DNA of 64,000 bases from Propionibacteriaceae bacterium (GTDB lineage: Bacteria; Actinomycetota; Actinomycetes; Propionibacteriales; Propionibacteriaceae). The notes beneath the pieces are model-generated. The model was not told the origin of the DNA. It did not search any database and worked only from the letters and a program-made list of their open reading frames with translations. The stretch covers positions 1-64,000 of the forward strand of contig JAFKJK010000013.1 of NCBI GenBank assembly GCA_017306015.1. The letters run 5' to 3'. The translations under genes were made by a program, and so were the position numbers. Positions 26,827-37,592 of this stretch are shown here, piece after piece; position 1 is the stretch's first letter, and every line of letters begins with the position of its first letter.

Positions 26827-27732
26827 ATGGACAACCCGGATCTCGCACCCATTCTCGACGACCTCGCCGCCGGTCGCATCGACGCTGCCGAGGCCGCGCG
26901 CCGGATCGACGCGCTCAAGGCCGAGGCTGCAGCCGAACCTCGCGGAGCGGAGCCCACCAACGAGGAACTCGGCGACGACAACGACGCCGGCCGCCGCCAG
27001 TACTCCCCGCACGCCAGAGAGGTCTTCGGCCAGCCGGACGCGGCCGGAGCGGGCTCCGAGGGGACGCGCCGACGCTCGTCCGGGACGCGCGGGGTGGACC
27101 GGATCTCGGTGCGGGCGGTCGGACGCCGCGTCCGAATCGTCGGGGACGCGGCAGTCGCCACCGCCTCGGCCGAAGGCCCGCACGTGCTGCGCCGCAATGG
27201 CTCGGTGCTGGAGGTCTCCAGCGACGGCGAGTTCGGGCCCAACCTCGGTGACTTCTCCATTCTCCGCCCCCCGCGCAGCTTCGACGACATCCGGGCGCTG
27301 GGTCTCGGCAAGGAGCTCGTGCTGCGAGTGAACCCGTCGATCGCCCTCGACGTCGAGGTCACCGCCGGGCACCTCACCTGCACCGACGTGCCGTACCTCG
27401 GCAAGGTCCGGGTGACGGCGGGCGGTGCCGAGGTCGGCGGCTTCAGCGAGGCCAACGACGTCCTGGTCCAGGCGGGTTTCGCCACCTTGAAGGGCACGGT
27501 CACCTCCGGACGCTCGCGGCTCCGGGTGGAGTCCGGCCAGCTGACCGTCGAGCTGTCCGACGCCTCGAACGTCACCGTCCGCGGTGAGGCGCAGCTCGGC
27601 AAGATCTCCTGGAGCGGAGCGCATTCCGGACAGGCCGACGAGGTCGTGCTGGGCAACGGCTCGGCCCGGATGGACGTGGGCGTGGTCATGGGCTGGGCCA
27701 ACGTGGTGGCGGGCTCGGAGGCTGCGCAGTGA
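26827..27732 (+). CDS. Putative adhesin-like beta protein with SHOCT-like N-terminus (DUF4097-type)
   Basis: 301 residues. The N-terminal helical hairpin LAPILDDLAAGRIDAAEAARRIDAL resembles SHOCT-type oligomerisation helices. A charged linker follows (residues about 40-95). The C-terminal 200 residues are repeating beta segments with short turns (RVRIVGDAAVATASAEG; VRVTAGGAEVGGFSEANDV; RLRVESGQLTVELSDASNVTV), the pattern of DUF4097/adhesin-like right-handed beta folds. No signal peptide, so it is cytoplasmic. The stop overlaps the start of the DUF2089 gene by 4 bases, and the two are probably functional partners. Confidence 0.7.
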   Translation: MDNPDLAPILDDLAAGRIDAAEAARRIDALKAEAAAEPRGAEPTNEELGDDNDAGRRQYSPHAREVFGQPDAAGAGSEGTRRRSSGTRGVDRISVRAVGRRVRIVGDAAVATASAEGPHVLRRNGSVLEVSSDGEFGPNLGDFSILRPPRSFDDIRALGLGKELVLRVNPSIALDVEVTAGHLTCTDVPYLGKVRVTAGGAEVGGFSEANDVLVQAGFATLKGTVTSGRSRLRVESGQLTVELSDASNVTVRGEAQLGKISWSGAHSGQADEVVLGNGSARMDVGVVMGWANVVAGSEAAQ

Positions 27733-28112
27733 CCACGCCGACATACCGGGCGCCGGCCGACTGCCCGGTCTGCGGCGGTGAACTGGTCACCACCCGGGTC
27801 GGCTGCCGCAGCTGCGGCTCGGAACTGGCCGGCGAGTTCGCACACTGTGACTTCTGCGCCCTCGACGAGCGGGACACCGAGCTGCTCCGGGTCTTCCTGG
27901 CCTCTCGCGGCAACCTCCGGGAGGTGGAGAAGCACCTCGGCGTCTCCTACCCGACGGCTCGGGCCCGGTTCACCCAGTTGTTGACCAGGCTGGGGCTGGC
28001 CGGGGCCGACACCGCGCCGGTGACGATGACCCGCGAGCAGGTGCTCAGCGAGGTCGCCTCCGGCGCGCTGGCCCCGGACGAGGCCGCGGTCCTGCTGACC
28101 GAGCTCGAGTGA
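27729..28112 (+). CDS. DUF2089 family zinc-ribbon/HTH protein
   Basis: 127 residues from a GTG at 27729. An N-terminal double zinc-ribbon (CPVCGGELVTTRVGCRSCGSELAG, then HCDFC) is followed by a helix-turn-helix segment (LRVFLASRGNLREVEKHLGVSYPTARARFTQLL), the DUF2089 signature. The C-terminal MTREQVLSEVASGALAPDEAAVLLTEL repeats the SHOCT-like hairpin of its upstream partner, suggesting the two proteins associate through it. Probably a DNA-binding regulator; its target is unknown. Confidence 0.82.
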   Translation: MTTPTYRAPADCPVCGGELVTTRVGCRSCGSELAGEFAHCDFCALDERDTELLRVFLASRGNLREVEKHLGVSYPTARARFTQLLTRLGLAGADTAPVTMTREQVLSEVASGALAPDEAAVLLTELE

Positions 28113-28610
28113 TCAACTCAGGGGCGCACTCGCCACGACGGTGACCTCGATCGTCCGGCCGGTCGGGGCCGTGTAGCTGACGGTGTCGCCGATCTTCGCG
28201 CCGAGCACGGCGGCACCGAGTGGCGACTGCGGCGAGAAGACCTCCAGGTCGAGGTTCTCGTCGATGCCCAGCATCTCCCGCGAGCCGAGGACGAAGCTGT
28301 CCTCGTCGTCGGGATCGCCGTCGTAGTAGATGGTGACCCTGTCGCCGGGAAGGACCTCGTCCTCGCTTCCGGGGGCCTGGCCGACCTGGGCGTCCTCGAG
28401 CATCGCGCTGAGCTGCCGGATCCGGGCCTCCTGGTGCGCCTGCTCCTCACGCGCCGCGTGATAGCCCGCATTCTCGGACAGGTCGCCCTCGTCGCGAGCG
28501 TGTGCGATCTTGGCCGCGATCGCCCGGCGTCCCTCGCCCTTGAGGTGGGCGAGTTCCTCGCTGAGGCGGTCGAAGGCGTCCTGGGTCAGCCACGTCGTCG
28601 GTTCGGTCAT
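28113..28610 (-). CDS. greA: Transcription elongation factor GreA
   Basis: 165 residues from the ATG at 28610; a GTG two codons upstream is an alternative. The N-terminal coiled coil carries LAHLKGEGRRAIAAKIAHARDEGDLSENAGYHAAREEQ, with the tip acidic residues (D-E-G-D-L-S-E-N) that enter the polymerase channel and stimulate RNA cleavage. The C-terminal FKBP-like domain has SPLGAAVLGAKIGDTVSY. It rescues backtracked RNA polymerase. The stop abuts the stop of the DUF2089 gene. Confidence 0.95.
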   Translation of the reverse strand: MTEPTTWLTQDAFDRLSEELAHLKGEGRRAIAAKIAHARDEGDLSENAGYHAAREEQAHQEARIRQLSAMLEDAQVGQAPGSEDEVLPGDRVTIYYDGDPDDEDSFVLGSREMLGIDENLDLEVFSPQSPLGAAVLGAKIGDTVSYTAPTGRTIEVTVVASAPLS

Positions 28611-28638
28611 GCTCACCGAATCTACCCGATCTGCCCGC

Positions 28639-29034
28639 TCAACCCGGTCGGTGGCAGTCCTCGACGTCGGCGGTGGTGGCTCGACGGAGAGTGTTCAGGA
28701 CGTAGGTCCGGGTGGTCAGCTTCGAGCCTCCCGCCTCGACGCTGATCGGCAGTTCGGCGACCCGCTCGTAGCTCACCGCCTGGGCGAACAGCTGGCAGGT
28801 GGCGGGCGCGGCCGGGTCCGGCCGATCGAGGGTGACGGTCACCTCGATCTGGGTGTCGGACAACACCCGGAAGGCGTCCACGCGGGCGGTCACCGTCCCG
28901 GTCGCGCCGTACATTCCGGCCCAGACCAGCCAGCCCACGCCGACGAGGGCGAGCGCGATCGCCAGCGCGATCCACAGGGGCGGGCGCCGTTCCTGGTAGC
29001 GCTGCCTGACCCGGCTGGGCGCGGTGACGGTCAT
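28639..29034 (-). CDS. DUF4307 family membrane-anchored protein
   Basis: 131 residues. A basic N-terminus (SRVRQRYQERRPPLW) and one membrane helix (IALAIALALVGVGWLVWAGM, about residues 22-41) precede an external beta domain with VDAFRVLSDTQIEVTVTLDRPD and TCQLFAQAVSYERVAELPISV. This is the actinobacterial DUF4307 arrangement, commonly found divergent from mca beside greA as here. Function unknown. Confidence 0.85.
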   Translation of the reverse strand: MTVTAPSRVRQRYQERRPPLWIALAIALALVGVGWLVWAGMYGATGTVTARVDAFRVLSDTQIEVTVTLDRPDPAAPATCQLFAQAVSYERVAELPISVEAGGSKLTTRTYVLNTLRRATTADVEDCHRPG

Positions 29035-29082
29035 GGGTACATTGTGCGCGGGAATCCAGAGAGGGTCGGGAAGGTTGGCACA

Positions 29083-29988
29083 ATGATGACCATGCCTGCC
29101 CAAAGCCCACTCCGGCTGCTGCACGTCCATGCCCACCCCGACGACGAGTCGAGCAAGGGCGCGGCCACCAGCGCCTATTACGTCGACCAGGGCGTCCGGG
29201 TCGTGGTTGCCACCTGCACCGGTGGCGAGCGCGGCGAGATCCTCAACCCGAGGATGGAGAGCCCCGAGAACGAGGCCCGGCTCCCCGAACTGCGCCGCGA
29301 GGAGATGGCCGCGGCGGCGAAGATCCTCGGCATCGAGCAGGTGTGGCTGGGCTACGTCGACTCCGGGATGGGGCCGGACGTCGAGCCCGACACCTTCGCC
29401 GCCCAGGACGTCGACGTCGCCGCCGGCCGGCTGGTGAAGGTGATCCGCGAGCTGCGTCCGCACGTGCTGACCACCTATGACGAGAACGGCGGCTACCCGC
29501 ATCCCGACCACATCATGACCCACAAGGTCTCGATGGCGGCCGTCGAGGCAGCTGCCGATCCCGACGCCTGGCCGGAGCACGGCCCGGCCTGGGCGACGCC
29601 GAAGGTCTACTACGACACCACCCTGCACCGAGGACGCTTCGCAGCGCTCGACCGGGCGATGCACGCCGCCGGCCTGGAGAGCCCGTTCACCGAGTGGCTG
29701 TCCGACTGGGCCGAGGATCCCGACGACACCGCCCGGATCACCACCCGGGTGCCGTGTGCGGCTTTCTTCGGCGTCCGGGAGCGGGCGCTGCTGGCGCACG
29801 CGACCCAGATCGACCCGGACGGACGGTGGTTCGCCGTCCCGCTGGAGATCCAGCAGTCGGCGCACCCGACCGAGGACTACCAGCTGGTCCGCTCGCGGGT
29901 GCCCGTCGAGGTGCCGGAGGACGACCTGTTCGCGGGCATCCGCGGACACGAGGACGATAGCTTTGGGCCATGGCTGTTCTCGAGCTGA
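29083..29988 (+). CDS. mca: Mycothiol S-conjugate amidase
   Basis: 301 residues from the ATG at 29083 (ATGs at 29086 and 29092 are alternatives). The zinc-binding motif AHPDDE (His18, Asp21) at the N-terminus and HPDH (about residue 145) are those of the MshB/Mca LmbE-like family. TCTGGERGEILNP and AFFGVRERALLAHATQIDP favour Mca over the deacetylase MshB. It cleaves mycothiol-toxin conjugates to release a mercapturic acid, which implies the host makes mycothiol and so is an actinomycete. Confidence 0.93.
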   Translation: MMTMPAQSPLRLLHVHAHPDDESSKGAATSAYYVDQGVRVVVATCTGGERGEILNPRMESPENEARLPELRREEMAAAAKILGIEQVWLGYVDSGMGPDVEPDTFAAQDVDVAAGRLVKVIRELRPHVLTTYDENGGYPHPDHIMTHKVSMAAVEAAADPDAWPEHGPAWATPKVYYDTTLHRGRFAALDRAMHAAGLESPFTEWLSDWAEDPDDTARITTRVPCAAFFGVRERALLAHATQIDPDGRWFAVPLEIQQSAHPTEDYQLVRSRVPVEVPEDDLFAGIRGHEDDSFGPWLFSS

Positions 29989-30161
29989 CCGCCGGCCCGG
30001 CGACCCCGCCCTGGCTGCCGCTGGCGATGGTCGGGGTGCTTCTGCTGCTGCTCGGCGCCCTCTACTGGAGCATGTCCAGCCACCTGAAGAAGATCCACTT
30101 CCGCGAGCAGCCGGAGCCCGGGGACGCCGCGTCCCCCGCCTCCGGGCCGTCCGCGGAGTAG
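29970..30161 (+). CDS. Small single-pass membrane protein
   Basis: 63 residues, overlapping the 3' end of mca by 19 bases. One hydrophobic helix (WLPLAMVGVLLLLLGALYW, about residues 15-33) is followed by a basic patch and a charged proline-rich tail. The next gene starts 3 bases later with a GGAG that lies inside its stop region, so it appears to be part of the mca operon. No family recognised; the coding status is supported mainly by the tight spacing. Confidence 0.6.
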   Translation: MAVLELTAGPATPPWLPLAMVGVLLLLLGALYWSMSSHLKKIHFREQPEPGDAASPASGPSAE

Positions 30162-30163
30162 CC

Positions 30164-32182
<2,019 letters not shown>

Positions 32183-32185
<3 letters not shown>

Positions 32186-32394
32186 ACCGTCGGGGACAGG
32201 TACTTCGGTTCACTGAGCCGTCCGTCTGAACGGTTGGGGACAGGTACTTCGGTTCACCGAGCCGCACCTGAACCATCGGGGACAGGTACTTCGGTTCACC
32301 GGGCCTCCGGCTCATTAGCGTTGAACGAAAGTACCTGTCCCCGATGGTTCACGGTGGGTCAGGTTGAACCGAAGTACCTGTCCCCGACGGTTCA
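32183..32394. repeat. Cluster of five family-A repeats between convergent genes
   Basis: Five 30-base units at 32183-32212, 32227-32256, 32269-32298 (forward) and 32322-32351, 32365-32394 (reverse). Each begins TGAAC and ends GGTTCA with a GGGGACAGGTAC core; the outer 6-7 bases are inverted repeats. The first TGA is the stop of the thioredoxin-domain gene and the last TCA is the reverse-strand stop of the haemolysin III gene, so the cluster fills the gap exactly from stop to stop. Confidence 0.92.
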
Positions 32395-33063
32395 GGCGAA
32401 GATGGCCACCGTGATCGCCGCGAAGTGGCAGAGCGCGGCGACCACCGTGCACGCGTGGAAAACCTCGTGGAAGCCGAACCACTTCGGGGACGGGTCGGGC
32501 CACCGCCTCGCCCAGACCAGCGCGCCGAGGCTGTACACCAGGCCTCCGAGCAGGACGAGGATCACCACCGCCGGGCCGCCCACCGTCCAGAAGGTCGGCA
32601 TCCACCACACTCCGGCCCAGCCGAGCAGCAGGTAGCAGATCACGTCGAACCAACGCGGCGAACCCGGCCAGAACACCCGCACCAGGAGCGCGACCACCGC
32701 CACCGACCAGATGATCGCCAGCAGCAGGGTCGCCTGGCCGGGGTCCAGCAGGCAGAGTGCCAGCGGGGTGTAGGTGGCAGCGATGAAGACGAAGATGTTG
32801 GCGTGGTCCCAGCGGCGCAGCGCCGCCTTGACCGACGGCGACCAGTCGATCGTGTGGTAGGCGGCGCTGGTCGCGAACAGCAGGACGGCGCCGGCCAGCC
32901 AGACCGCGGCTCCGACCTTTCCCGCGACGGTCGGCGCGAGGACGATCAGCACGATCCCGCCGGCGACGACCAGCGGGGTCATCCCCAGGTGCAGCCAGCC
33001 GCGCAGCCGGGGACGCTCGGACGGGCTGGCCTCGGTAGTCTCCGCCGCCGTTGTCCTGACCAT
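32392..33063 (-). CDS. Haemolysin III / TrhA family membrane protein
   Basis: 223 residues, seven membrane helices in the PAQR-like pattern. The family residues are visible: LFATSAAYHTIDW (conserved Ser and His), RRWDHANIFVFIAATYTPLAL (Asp-His) and FGFHEVFHACTVVAALCHF (His-rich last helices), a probable metal site. AGGAG lies 6 bases before the ATG. Members influence membrane-lipid homeostasis; cytolysis is not implied. Divergent from uppS. Confidence 0.93.
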   Translation of the reverse strand: MVRTTAAETTEASPSERPRLRGWLHLGMTPLVVAGGIVLIVLAPTVAGKVGAAVWLAGAVLLFATSAAYHTIDWSPSVKAALRRWDHANIFVFIAATYTPLALCLLDPGQATLLLAIIWSVAVVALLVRVFWPGSPRWFDVICYLLLGWAGVWWMPTFWTVGGPAVVILVLLGGLVYSLGALVWARRWPDPSPKWFGFHEVFHACTVVAALCHFAAITVAIFA

Positions 33064-33074
33064 CCGGAGCTCCT

Positions 33075-33107
33075 ACCTACGTTTGCGTAACTTACTTCAC
33101 CGTAGGT
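33075..33107. promoter_or_regulatory. Inverted repeat in the haemolysin III-uppS divergent promoter
   Basis: ACCTACG (33075-33081) and CGTAGGT (33101-33107) are inverted with a 19-base AT-richer spacer containing TAACTTACTT. The position between two divergent starts suits an operator or overlapping promoters; no regulator can be named. Confidence 0.35.
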
Positions 33108-33164
33108 TAGTTGCACCCGGTTTTCAACCCCGGCGCGCGAATCGCGTCGCGGTAGGGTGACCGC

Positions 33165-33974
33165 ATGGCGCTCCCACTTTGGGCGCGGGATCTCGTCGAC
33201 CGCGTGCAGTCGTGGGGCTTCCTGTACTCCTACTACGAGAGACGCGTCCTCTCCCAGCTCGACTCGGACGCGCTCCCCGGACACGTCGCCGTCCTCGCGG
33301 ACGGCAATCGGCGCTGGGCCCGGACGAACGCGCCCGACCAGCCGCTGGTCGTCGGCTACCAGGCCGGCGCGGACAAGCTGAAGGAGTTCGTCGGCTGGTG
33401 CGCAGAGCTGGACATCCCGCTGGTCACCTTGTGGGTGCTCTCCACCGACAACCTCTCCCGCTCGGAGGAGGAGGGCATCGAGCCGCTGCTCGGCGTCATC
33501 GAGAACCTGGTCACCGACCTGGCGGCGGCCGGCCGCTACCGGGTCCAGGTGGTCGGTGACCCGAACCTGCTCCCGCCGGCGATGGCCGGGGCCCTGCGCG
33601 CTGCCGAGGCTGGGACGGCGGACAACCCTGGCCTGCACGTCAACGTCGCCATCGCGTACGGCGGACGCCACGAGGTCCGCGACGCCGTCCGCTCGCTGCT
33701 GGCGAGCGAGGCCGCGAAGGGCAACACCCTCGACGAGCTCGCCGGCACCCTCGAGATCGACCACATCTCCGACCACCTCTACACCGCCGGCCAGCCCGAC
33801 CCCGACCTGATCATCCGGACCTCGGGGGAACAGCGGATGTCGGGCTTCCTGATCTGGCAGTCAGCGCACAGCGAGTACTACTTCTGCGAGGCGCTGTGGC
33901 CCGACTTCCGCAAGGTCGACTTCATCCGGGCGCTGCGCGCCTACGCCCAGCGTGAGCGGCGCTACGGCCACTGA
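33165..33974 (+). CDS. uppS: Short-chain cis-prenyl (isoprenyl) diphosphate synthase
   Basis: 269 residues. The cis-prenyltransferase signature HVAVLADGNRRWAR (about residues 40-53, catalytic Asp46) is followed by ELDIPLVTLWVLSTDNLSRS, NVAIAYGGRHEVRDAV and DLIIRTSGEQRMSGFLIWQSAHSEYYF, all standard. Enzymes of this family add isopentenyl units in Z-configuration. The pairing with haemolysin III matches, from memory, the mycobacterial short-chain Z-isoprenyl diphosphate synthase locus, so the product may be a short polyprenyl such as Z,E-farnesyl diphosphate rather than undecaprenyl; this is inferred from synteny. Confidence 0.92.
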   Translation: MALPLWARDLVDRVQSWGFLYSYYERRVLSQLDSDALPGHVAVLADGNRRWARTNAPDQPLVVGYQAGADKLKEFVGWCAELDIPLVTLWVLSTDNLSRSEEEGIEPLLGVIENLVTDLAAAGRYRVQVVGDPNLLPPAMAGALRAAEAGTADNPGLHVNVAIAYGGRHEVRDAVRSLLASEAAKGNTLDELAGTLEIDHISDHLYTAGQPDPDLIIRTSGEQRMSGFLIWQSAHSEYYFCEALWPDFRKVDFIRALRAYAQRERRYGH

Positions 33975-35882
33975 CTACTTCACCTTGTGGCTCGACGAGG
34001 TCGCGCTACGGCTGAGATAGCCGGCCCGGCTGACGGTCACCTTCACCGAGATCTTCTTGCGCCGGTCCGCCTTGACCAGGCGGTACGTGCTGTGGGTGGC
34101 CTTCGTGATCGCCGTCCCGTTGCGCAGCCACTGGTAGCTCTTGCCGGTGGCCGCGGGCTTGACCGTCCCCACCTTCACCGTGAGCTTTCGGCCCACCTTG
34201 AAGGTGCCGCTGATCTTCGGCCGGGCCTGGGACGTGAACGGCAGCCCGGCGATGGTCACCGACGCACTGGTCCCGCTCGTGGTCGCGTCGAAGTAGCGGA
34301 GGGTGGCGCGCACCGACAGCGCCTTGTCCTTGTCGGCGGCGACCGGGGTGTAGCTCGCACGCACCTGTCCGGCGATGGGGACGCCGTCGCGCAGCCACTG
34401 CCAGGTGGGCGTCTCGCTGGACGGCGACCAGGCGCCAACAGACGCGGTCAGCGGACTCCCCACCCTCGCCTTCCCGGAGATCACCGGCGTGGCTATCGAG
34501 ACCCCTACCGTGGTGGGGCCGTCGACGGCGGCGACCGCGGCGGCCGCGTCCACGATGCCGGCTCCGCAGCGGACGGCCGGGCAGCCGTCCCGCGTGGGTC
34601 GGGACGTTACCTTCATCAGGTTCACGACCTCCGCGACCGACAGCCCCGGCCGCGCTGCCCGCAACAGGGCGATGGTCCCGGTGACGTGCGGCACGGCCAT
34701 CGACGTGCCGCTCATCCGGTCGTAGTCCTCGCCGGCCGGCACCGTCGCGCCGGAGTTGTAGGTCGACAGGATGCCCGTCCCCGGTGCCGCCAGCGTGGCC
34801 GGGTAGTCGGACGTGCCGTAGTTGCTGTAGTCGGCCAGGGTGCCGTCCGGCCCGGTCGCGGTCACCCGGATGACGTTGCTGCAGTTCGCCGGGAAGGAGT
34901 AGCGCAGGGCGTCGCCGTGGGTGCCGTTTCCGGCAGGCACGACGATGGCGGTGCCGTGGGCGACCGCGGCGTTGATCGCGGTCTGCATGGCCGTGCCGCA
35001 CTCGTAGTCGGCGGGATCGGGACTGTACCCGCCACCGGACAGCGACAGGTTCAGCACGGACGCCGGGCGGGGGTTGGTCGGCATGCCGGGCACCGGCAGG
35101 CCGGCGCCCCAGGTGATCGCGGCGACGATGTCGTCCTCGCTGCCCCCCTCACGGCCGAGCACCCGCAGCGGTTCGATCAGTGCCTGCGGCGCCACCCCGA
35201 CGACCCCTTCGGCGTTGCGGAGCGCTGCGATGATGCCGGCGACATGGGTGCCGTGCCAGGACGAGTCCTCGTCGTTGGTGTAGTCACCCTCATCACTCGG
35301 GTCGTCGTCGGCGCCGTTGCCGTCCCCGGCATTGTCCGGATCGCTGATGAAGTCGTAGCCCTTGATGACGTTCCCGGCGACGATCGAGGACGCGCCGCTC
35401 AGGTCGGAATGCTTCGTCATGCCGGTGTCCACGACCCCGATCACGACGCCGGAGCCGGTGCTCTTCGGCCAGGCGTCTTCCGCGTCCACCCCGTAGGTGC
35501 TGCCGGTCGCGGCGTTGAGGTTCCACAGGTCGGTGTACCAGGTGTCGTCGGTGACGGCGGCATGGGCCCGGCGCGCCGGGCGGGCCGCGGTGACCCCATG
35601 CTGGTCGGCGACGGTCTCGCCGACGGCCTGCGCCTTCGCCTCGGAGACGTGGGCGACCGTGACGGCGACCGACCGGTCACTGATCGGACGGGCGTCGCTC
35701 ACCGTCACGCCGGCCGCCTCGACGGCGTCCTGGGCGGACTGGGCGGTGTCACTCGAGGTCCGGTCGAGCGTGACGATGATGGTCTGGTCCTCGGGCGCCT
35801 CGGCTGCGCTGGGCGTTGCGGGCAGCGACAACAGCACGACCGCAGCCGCGGAGATGGCGGCGGTCAGCCGGGCGGTGCGCAT
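33975..35882 (-). CDS. Secreted subtilisin-like serine protease (S8)
   Basis: 635 residues from the ATG at 35882 with AAGGA 7 bases before. Signal peptide (LTAAISAAAVVLLSLPATPSAAEA) and an inhibitor-I9-like propeptide (about residues 35-110) precede the S8 domain. The catalytic triad is seen in VVIGVVDTGM (Asp), SSWHGTHVAGIIAAL (His) and RMSGTSMAVPHVTG (Ser), with the oxyanion Asn in VPAGNGTHG. A C-terminal part of about 190 residues has two Ig-like repeats (GSPLTASVGAWSPSSETPTW; GRKLTVKVGTVKPAATGKSY), probably for wall or surface binding. The stop lies immediately after the uppS stop on the other strand. Confidence 0.94.
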   Translation of the reverse strand: MRTARLTAAISAAAVVLLSLPATPSAAEAPEDQTIIVTLDRTSSDTAQSAQDAVEAAGVTVSDARPISDRSVAVTVAHVSEAKAQAVGETVADQHGVTAARPARRAHAAVTDDTWYTDLWNLNAATGSTYGVDAEDAWPKSTGSGVVIGVVDTGMTKHSDLSGASSIVAGNVIKGYDFISDPDNAGDGNGADDDPSDEGDYTNDEDSSWHGTHVAGIIAALRNAEGVVGVAPQALIEPLRVLGREGGSEDDIVAAITWGAGLPVPGMPTNPRPASVLNLSLSGGGYSPDPADYECGTAMQTAINAAVAHGTAIVVPAGNGTHGDALRYSFPANCSNVIRVTATGPDGTLADYSNYGTSDYPATLAAPGTGILSTYNSGATVPAGEDYDRMSGTSMAVPHVTGTIALLRAARPGLSVAEVVNLMKVTSRPTRDGCPAVRCGAGIVDAAAAVAAVDGPTTVGVSIATPVISGKARVGSPLTASVGAWSPSSETPTWQWLRDGVPIAGQVRASYTPVAADKDKALSVRATLRYFDATTSGTSASVTIAGLPFTSQARPKISGTFKVGRKLTVKVGTVKPAATGKSYQWLRNGTAITKATHSTYRLVKADRRKKISVKVTVSRAGYLSRSATSSSHKVK

Positions 35883-36120
35883 GCACGTTCCTTCAGCAGG
35901 GGCGGTGTTCGTCCCCAAGCTTGTCACGCCCGGCCCGTTCCCGCTGCCAAGTCGGGACCTGGCCGCCACGGTGGGCCGCCGACCCCGAAGGGTCCCAGGC
36001 GGCAGCAGTATTGCGGCCGCGAATCCCACGGGCGTGTCTGCGGGCCCCGGCCAGAGGGCTGCATAGGCTCTTTCCCGGGAGGGACGCCTCGCCCTTCCCC
36101 CGAGAGGTGACCTACGACAG

Positions 36121-36147
36121 GCGCCGGACGGGTTGTCGGTCCGGCGC
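36121..36147 (+). promoter_or_regulatory. Hairpin adjacent to the PhoH ribosome-binding site
   Basis: GCGCCGGAC (36121-36129) and GTCCGGCGC (36139-36147) form a 9-bp perfect stem; the GACAAGGACAG ribosome site follows immediately and the ATG lies 15 bases downstream. It could influence initiation or be the terminator-like end of a leader. The rest of the 280-base gap (35883-36120) shows no gene. Confidence 0.4.
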
Positions 36148-36161
36148 GGACAAGGACAGAC

Positions 36162-37502
36162 ATGCCACGCACCTCCACCCGTACCGCGTTCTCCGGAACC
36201 CGCGACTCCGCCCTGGCGCTGAAGACCTACGTCATCGACACGTCGGTGCTGCTCAGTGACCCGCAGGCGCTGCGCAAGTTCGCGGAGCACTCCGTCGTGG
36301 TGCCGGTCGTGGTGGTGACCGAACTGGAGGCCAAGCGGCATCATCCCGAACTCGGCTACTTCGCCCGGACCGCGCTGCGGTTCCTGGACGACCTGCGGGT
36401 GAAGTACGGCCGACTGGACGCGCCCGTCCCGGTCAACGAGAGCGAGGGGACGGTCCGGGTCGAGCTGAACCACACCGACCCCGAGGTGCTGCCGGCCGGC
36501 TTCCGCCTCGGCGACAACGACTCCCGGATCCTCGCCGTCGCGCTGAACTACCGCGCCGAGGGCGACGACGTCGTCCTGGTCAGCAAGGACCTGCCGATGC
36601 GGGTGAAGGCATCCGCCGTCGGGCTCGCAGCCGAGGAGTACCGCAACGAACTCACCGTCGACTCCGGCTGGACGGGGATGGCCGAGGTGGACGTCGCCGA
36701 CGCCAGCATCGAGGCCCTCTACGGTGCCGGCGAGGCCCTCGTCCCGGAGACGATGGACCTGCCCTGCCACACCGGCGTCGTGCTGCACGGCAGTGGCTCG
36801 TCCGCGCTCGGCCGGGTGCAGCCGGACGGCACGGTGAAGCTGATCAAGGACCGCGAGGCGTTCGGCATCCACGGCCGCTCGGCGGAGCAGCGCGTGGCAC
36901 TCGACCTGCTGCTCGACCCTGACGTCGGCATCGTGTCCCTCGGTGGACGCGCCGGCACCGGCAAGTCGGCTCTGGCGCTGTGCGCCGGCCTGGAGGCGGT
37001 GCTGGAGCGACGCCTGTTCAGCAAGGTGATCGTCTTCCGTCCGCTGTACGCGGTGGGTGGGCAGGAGCTCGGCTACCTTCCCGGCAGCGAGAACGAGAAG
37101 ATGTCGCCCTGGGGACAGGCCGTGTTCGACACGCTCGGCTCGGTGACCAGCAAGAACGTGATCGACGAGGTGCTCGCCCAGGAGCTGCTCGAGGTGCTGC
37201 CGCTGACCCACATCCGCGGACGCTCGCTGCACGACGCGTTCGTGATCGTGGACGAGGCCCAGTCGTTGGAGCGCAATGTGCTGCTCACCGTGCTGTCCCG
37301 GATCGGCCAGAACTCCCGGGTCGTCCTCACCCACGACGTGGGCCAGCGGGACAACCTCCGCGTCGGACGCCACGACGGCGTCGTCGCCGTGGTCGAGCGG
37401 CTGAAGGGGAACCCACTGTTCGCCCACGTCACCCTGACCCGCTCCGAGCGGTCGCCGATCGCCGCCCTGGTCACCGAGATGCTGGAGGACGTCGGCATCT
37501 GA
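36162..37502 (+). CDS. PIN-PhoH fusion (PhoH2-type RNase/helicase-like ATPase)
   Basis: 446 residues. An N-terminal PIN domain (about residues 20-155) has [29 protein letters not shown] and [12 protein letters not shown], carrying the acidic metal-binding residues of a ribonuclease. The C-terminal PhoH ATPase has Walker [12 protein letters not shown] (from residue 261), [26 protein letters not shown] and Walker [16 protein letters not shown]. In mycobacteria such fusions unwind and cleave RNA. Closeness to uppS and haemolysin III resembles mycobacterial gene order. Confidence 0.94.
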   Translation: MPRTSTRTAFSGTRDSALALKTYVIDTSVLLSDPQALRKFAEHSVVVPVVVVTELEAKRHHPELGYFARTALRFLDDLRVKYGRLDAPVPVNESEGTVRVELNHTDPEVLPAGFRLGDNDSRILAVALNYRAEGDDVVLVSKDLPMRVKASAVGLAAEEYRNELTVDSGWTGMAEVDVADASIEALYGAGEALVPETMDLPCHTGVVLHGSGSSALGRVQPDGTVKLIKDREAFGIHGRSAEQRVALDLLLDPDVGIVSLGGRAGTGKSALALCAGLEAVLERRLFSKVIVFRPLYAVGGQELGYLPGSENEKMSPWGQAVFDTLGSVTSKNVIDEVLAQELLEVLPLTHIRGRSLHDAFVIVDEAQSLERNVLLTVLSRIGQNSRVVLTHDVGQRDNLRVGRHDGVVAVVERLKGNPLFAHVTLTRSERSPIAALVTEMLEDVGI

Positions 37503-37531
37503 GCCCGAATCGGCCGAGGTCCGCGGGCAGG

Positions 37532-37570
37532 CTTAAGCGGATCTTAAGGCGCGCGGCGCGGCGACTTAAG
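37532..37570 (+). promoter_or_regulatory. Three phased CTTAAG boxes before the van-like operon
   Basis: CTTAAG occurs at 37532-37537, 37543-37548 and 37565-37570, that is 11 and 22 bases apart, one and two helical turns on the same DNA face. OmpR/PhoB-type regulators bind direct repeats with this period. The boxes lie 23-61 bases before a gene set encoding such a regulator and are AT-rich islands in very GC-rich DNA. This suggests autoregulation by the response regulator at 38311. Confidence 0.65.
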
Positions 37571-37592
37571 GACGTGCTGGTGGGCTCGGGGC

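Noticed and set aside
33975..37427. Extended minus-strand protein of 1150 residues covering the PhoH gene
   Set aside because: Only the part from 35882 downwards is protease-like and preceded by a ribosome site; the rest is the antisense of phoH.
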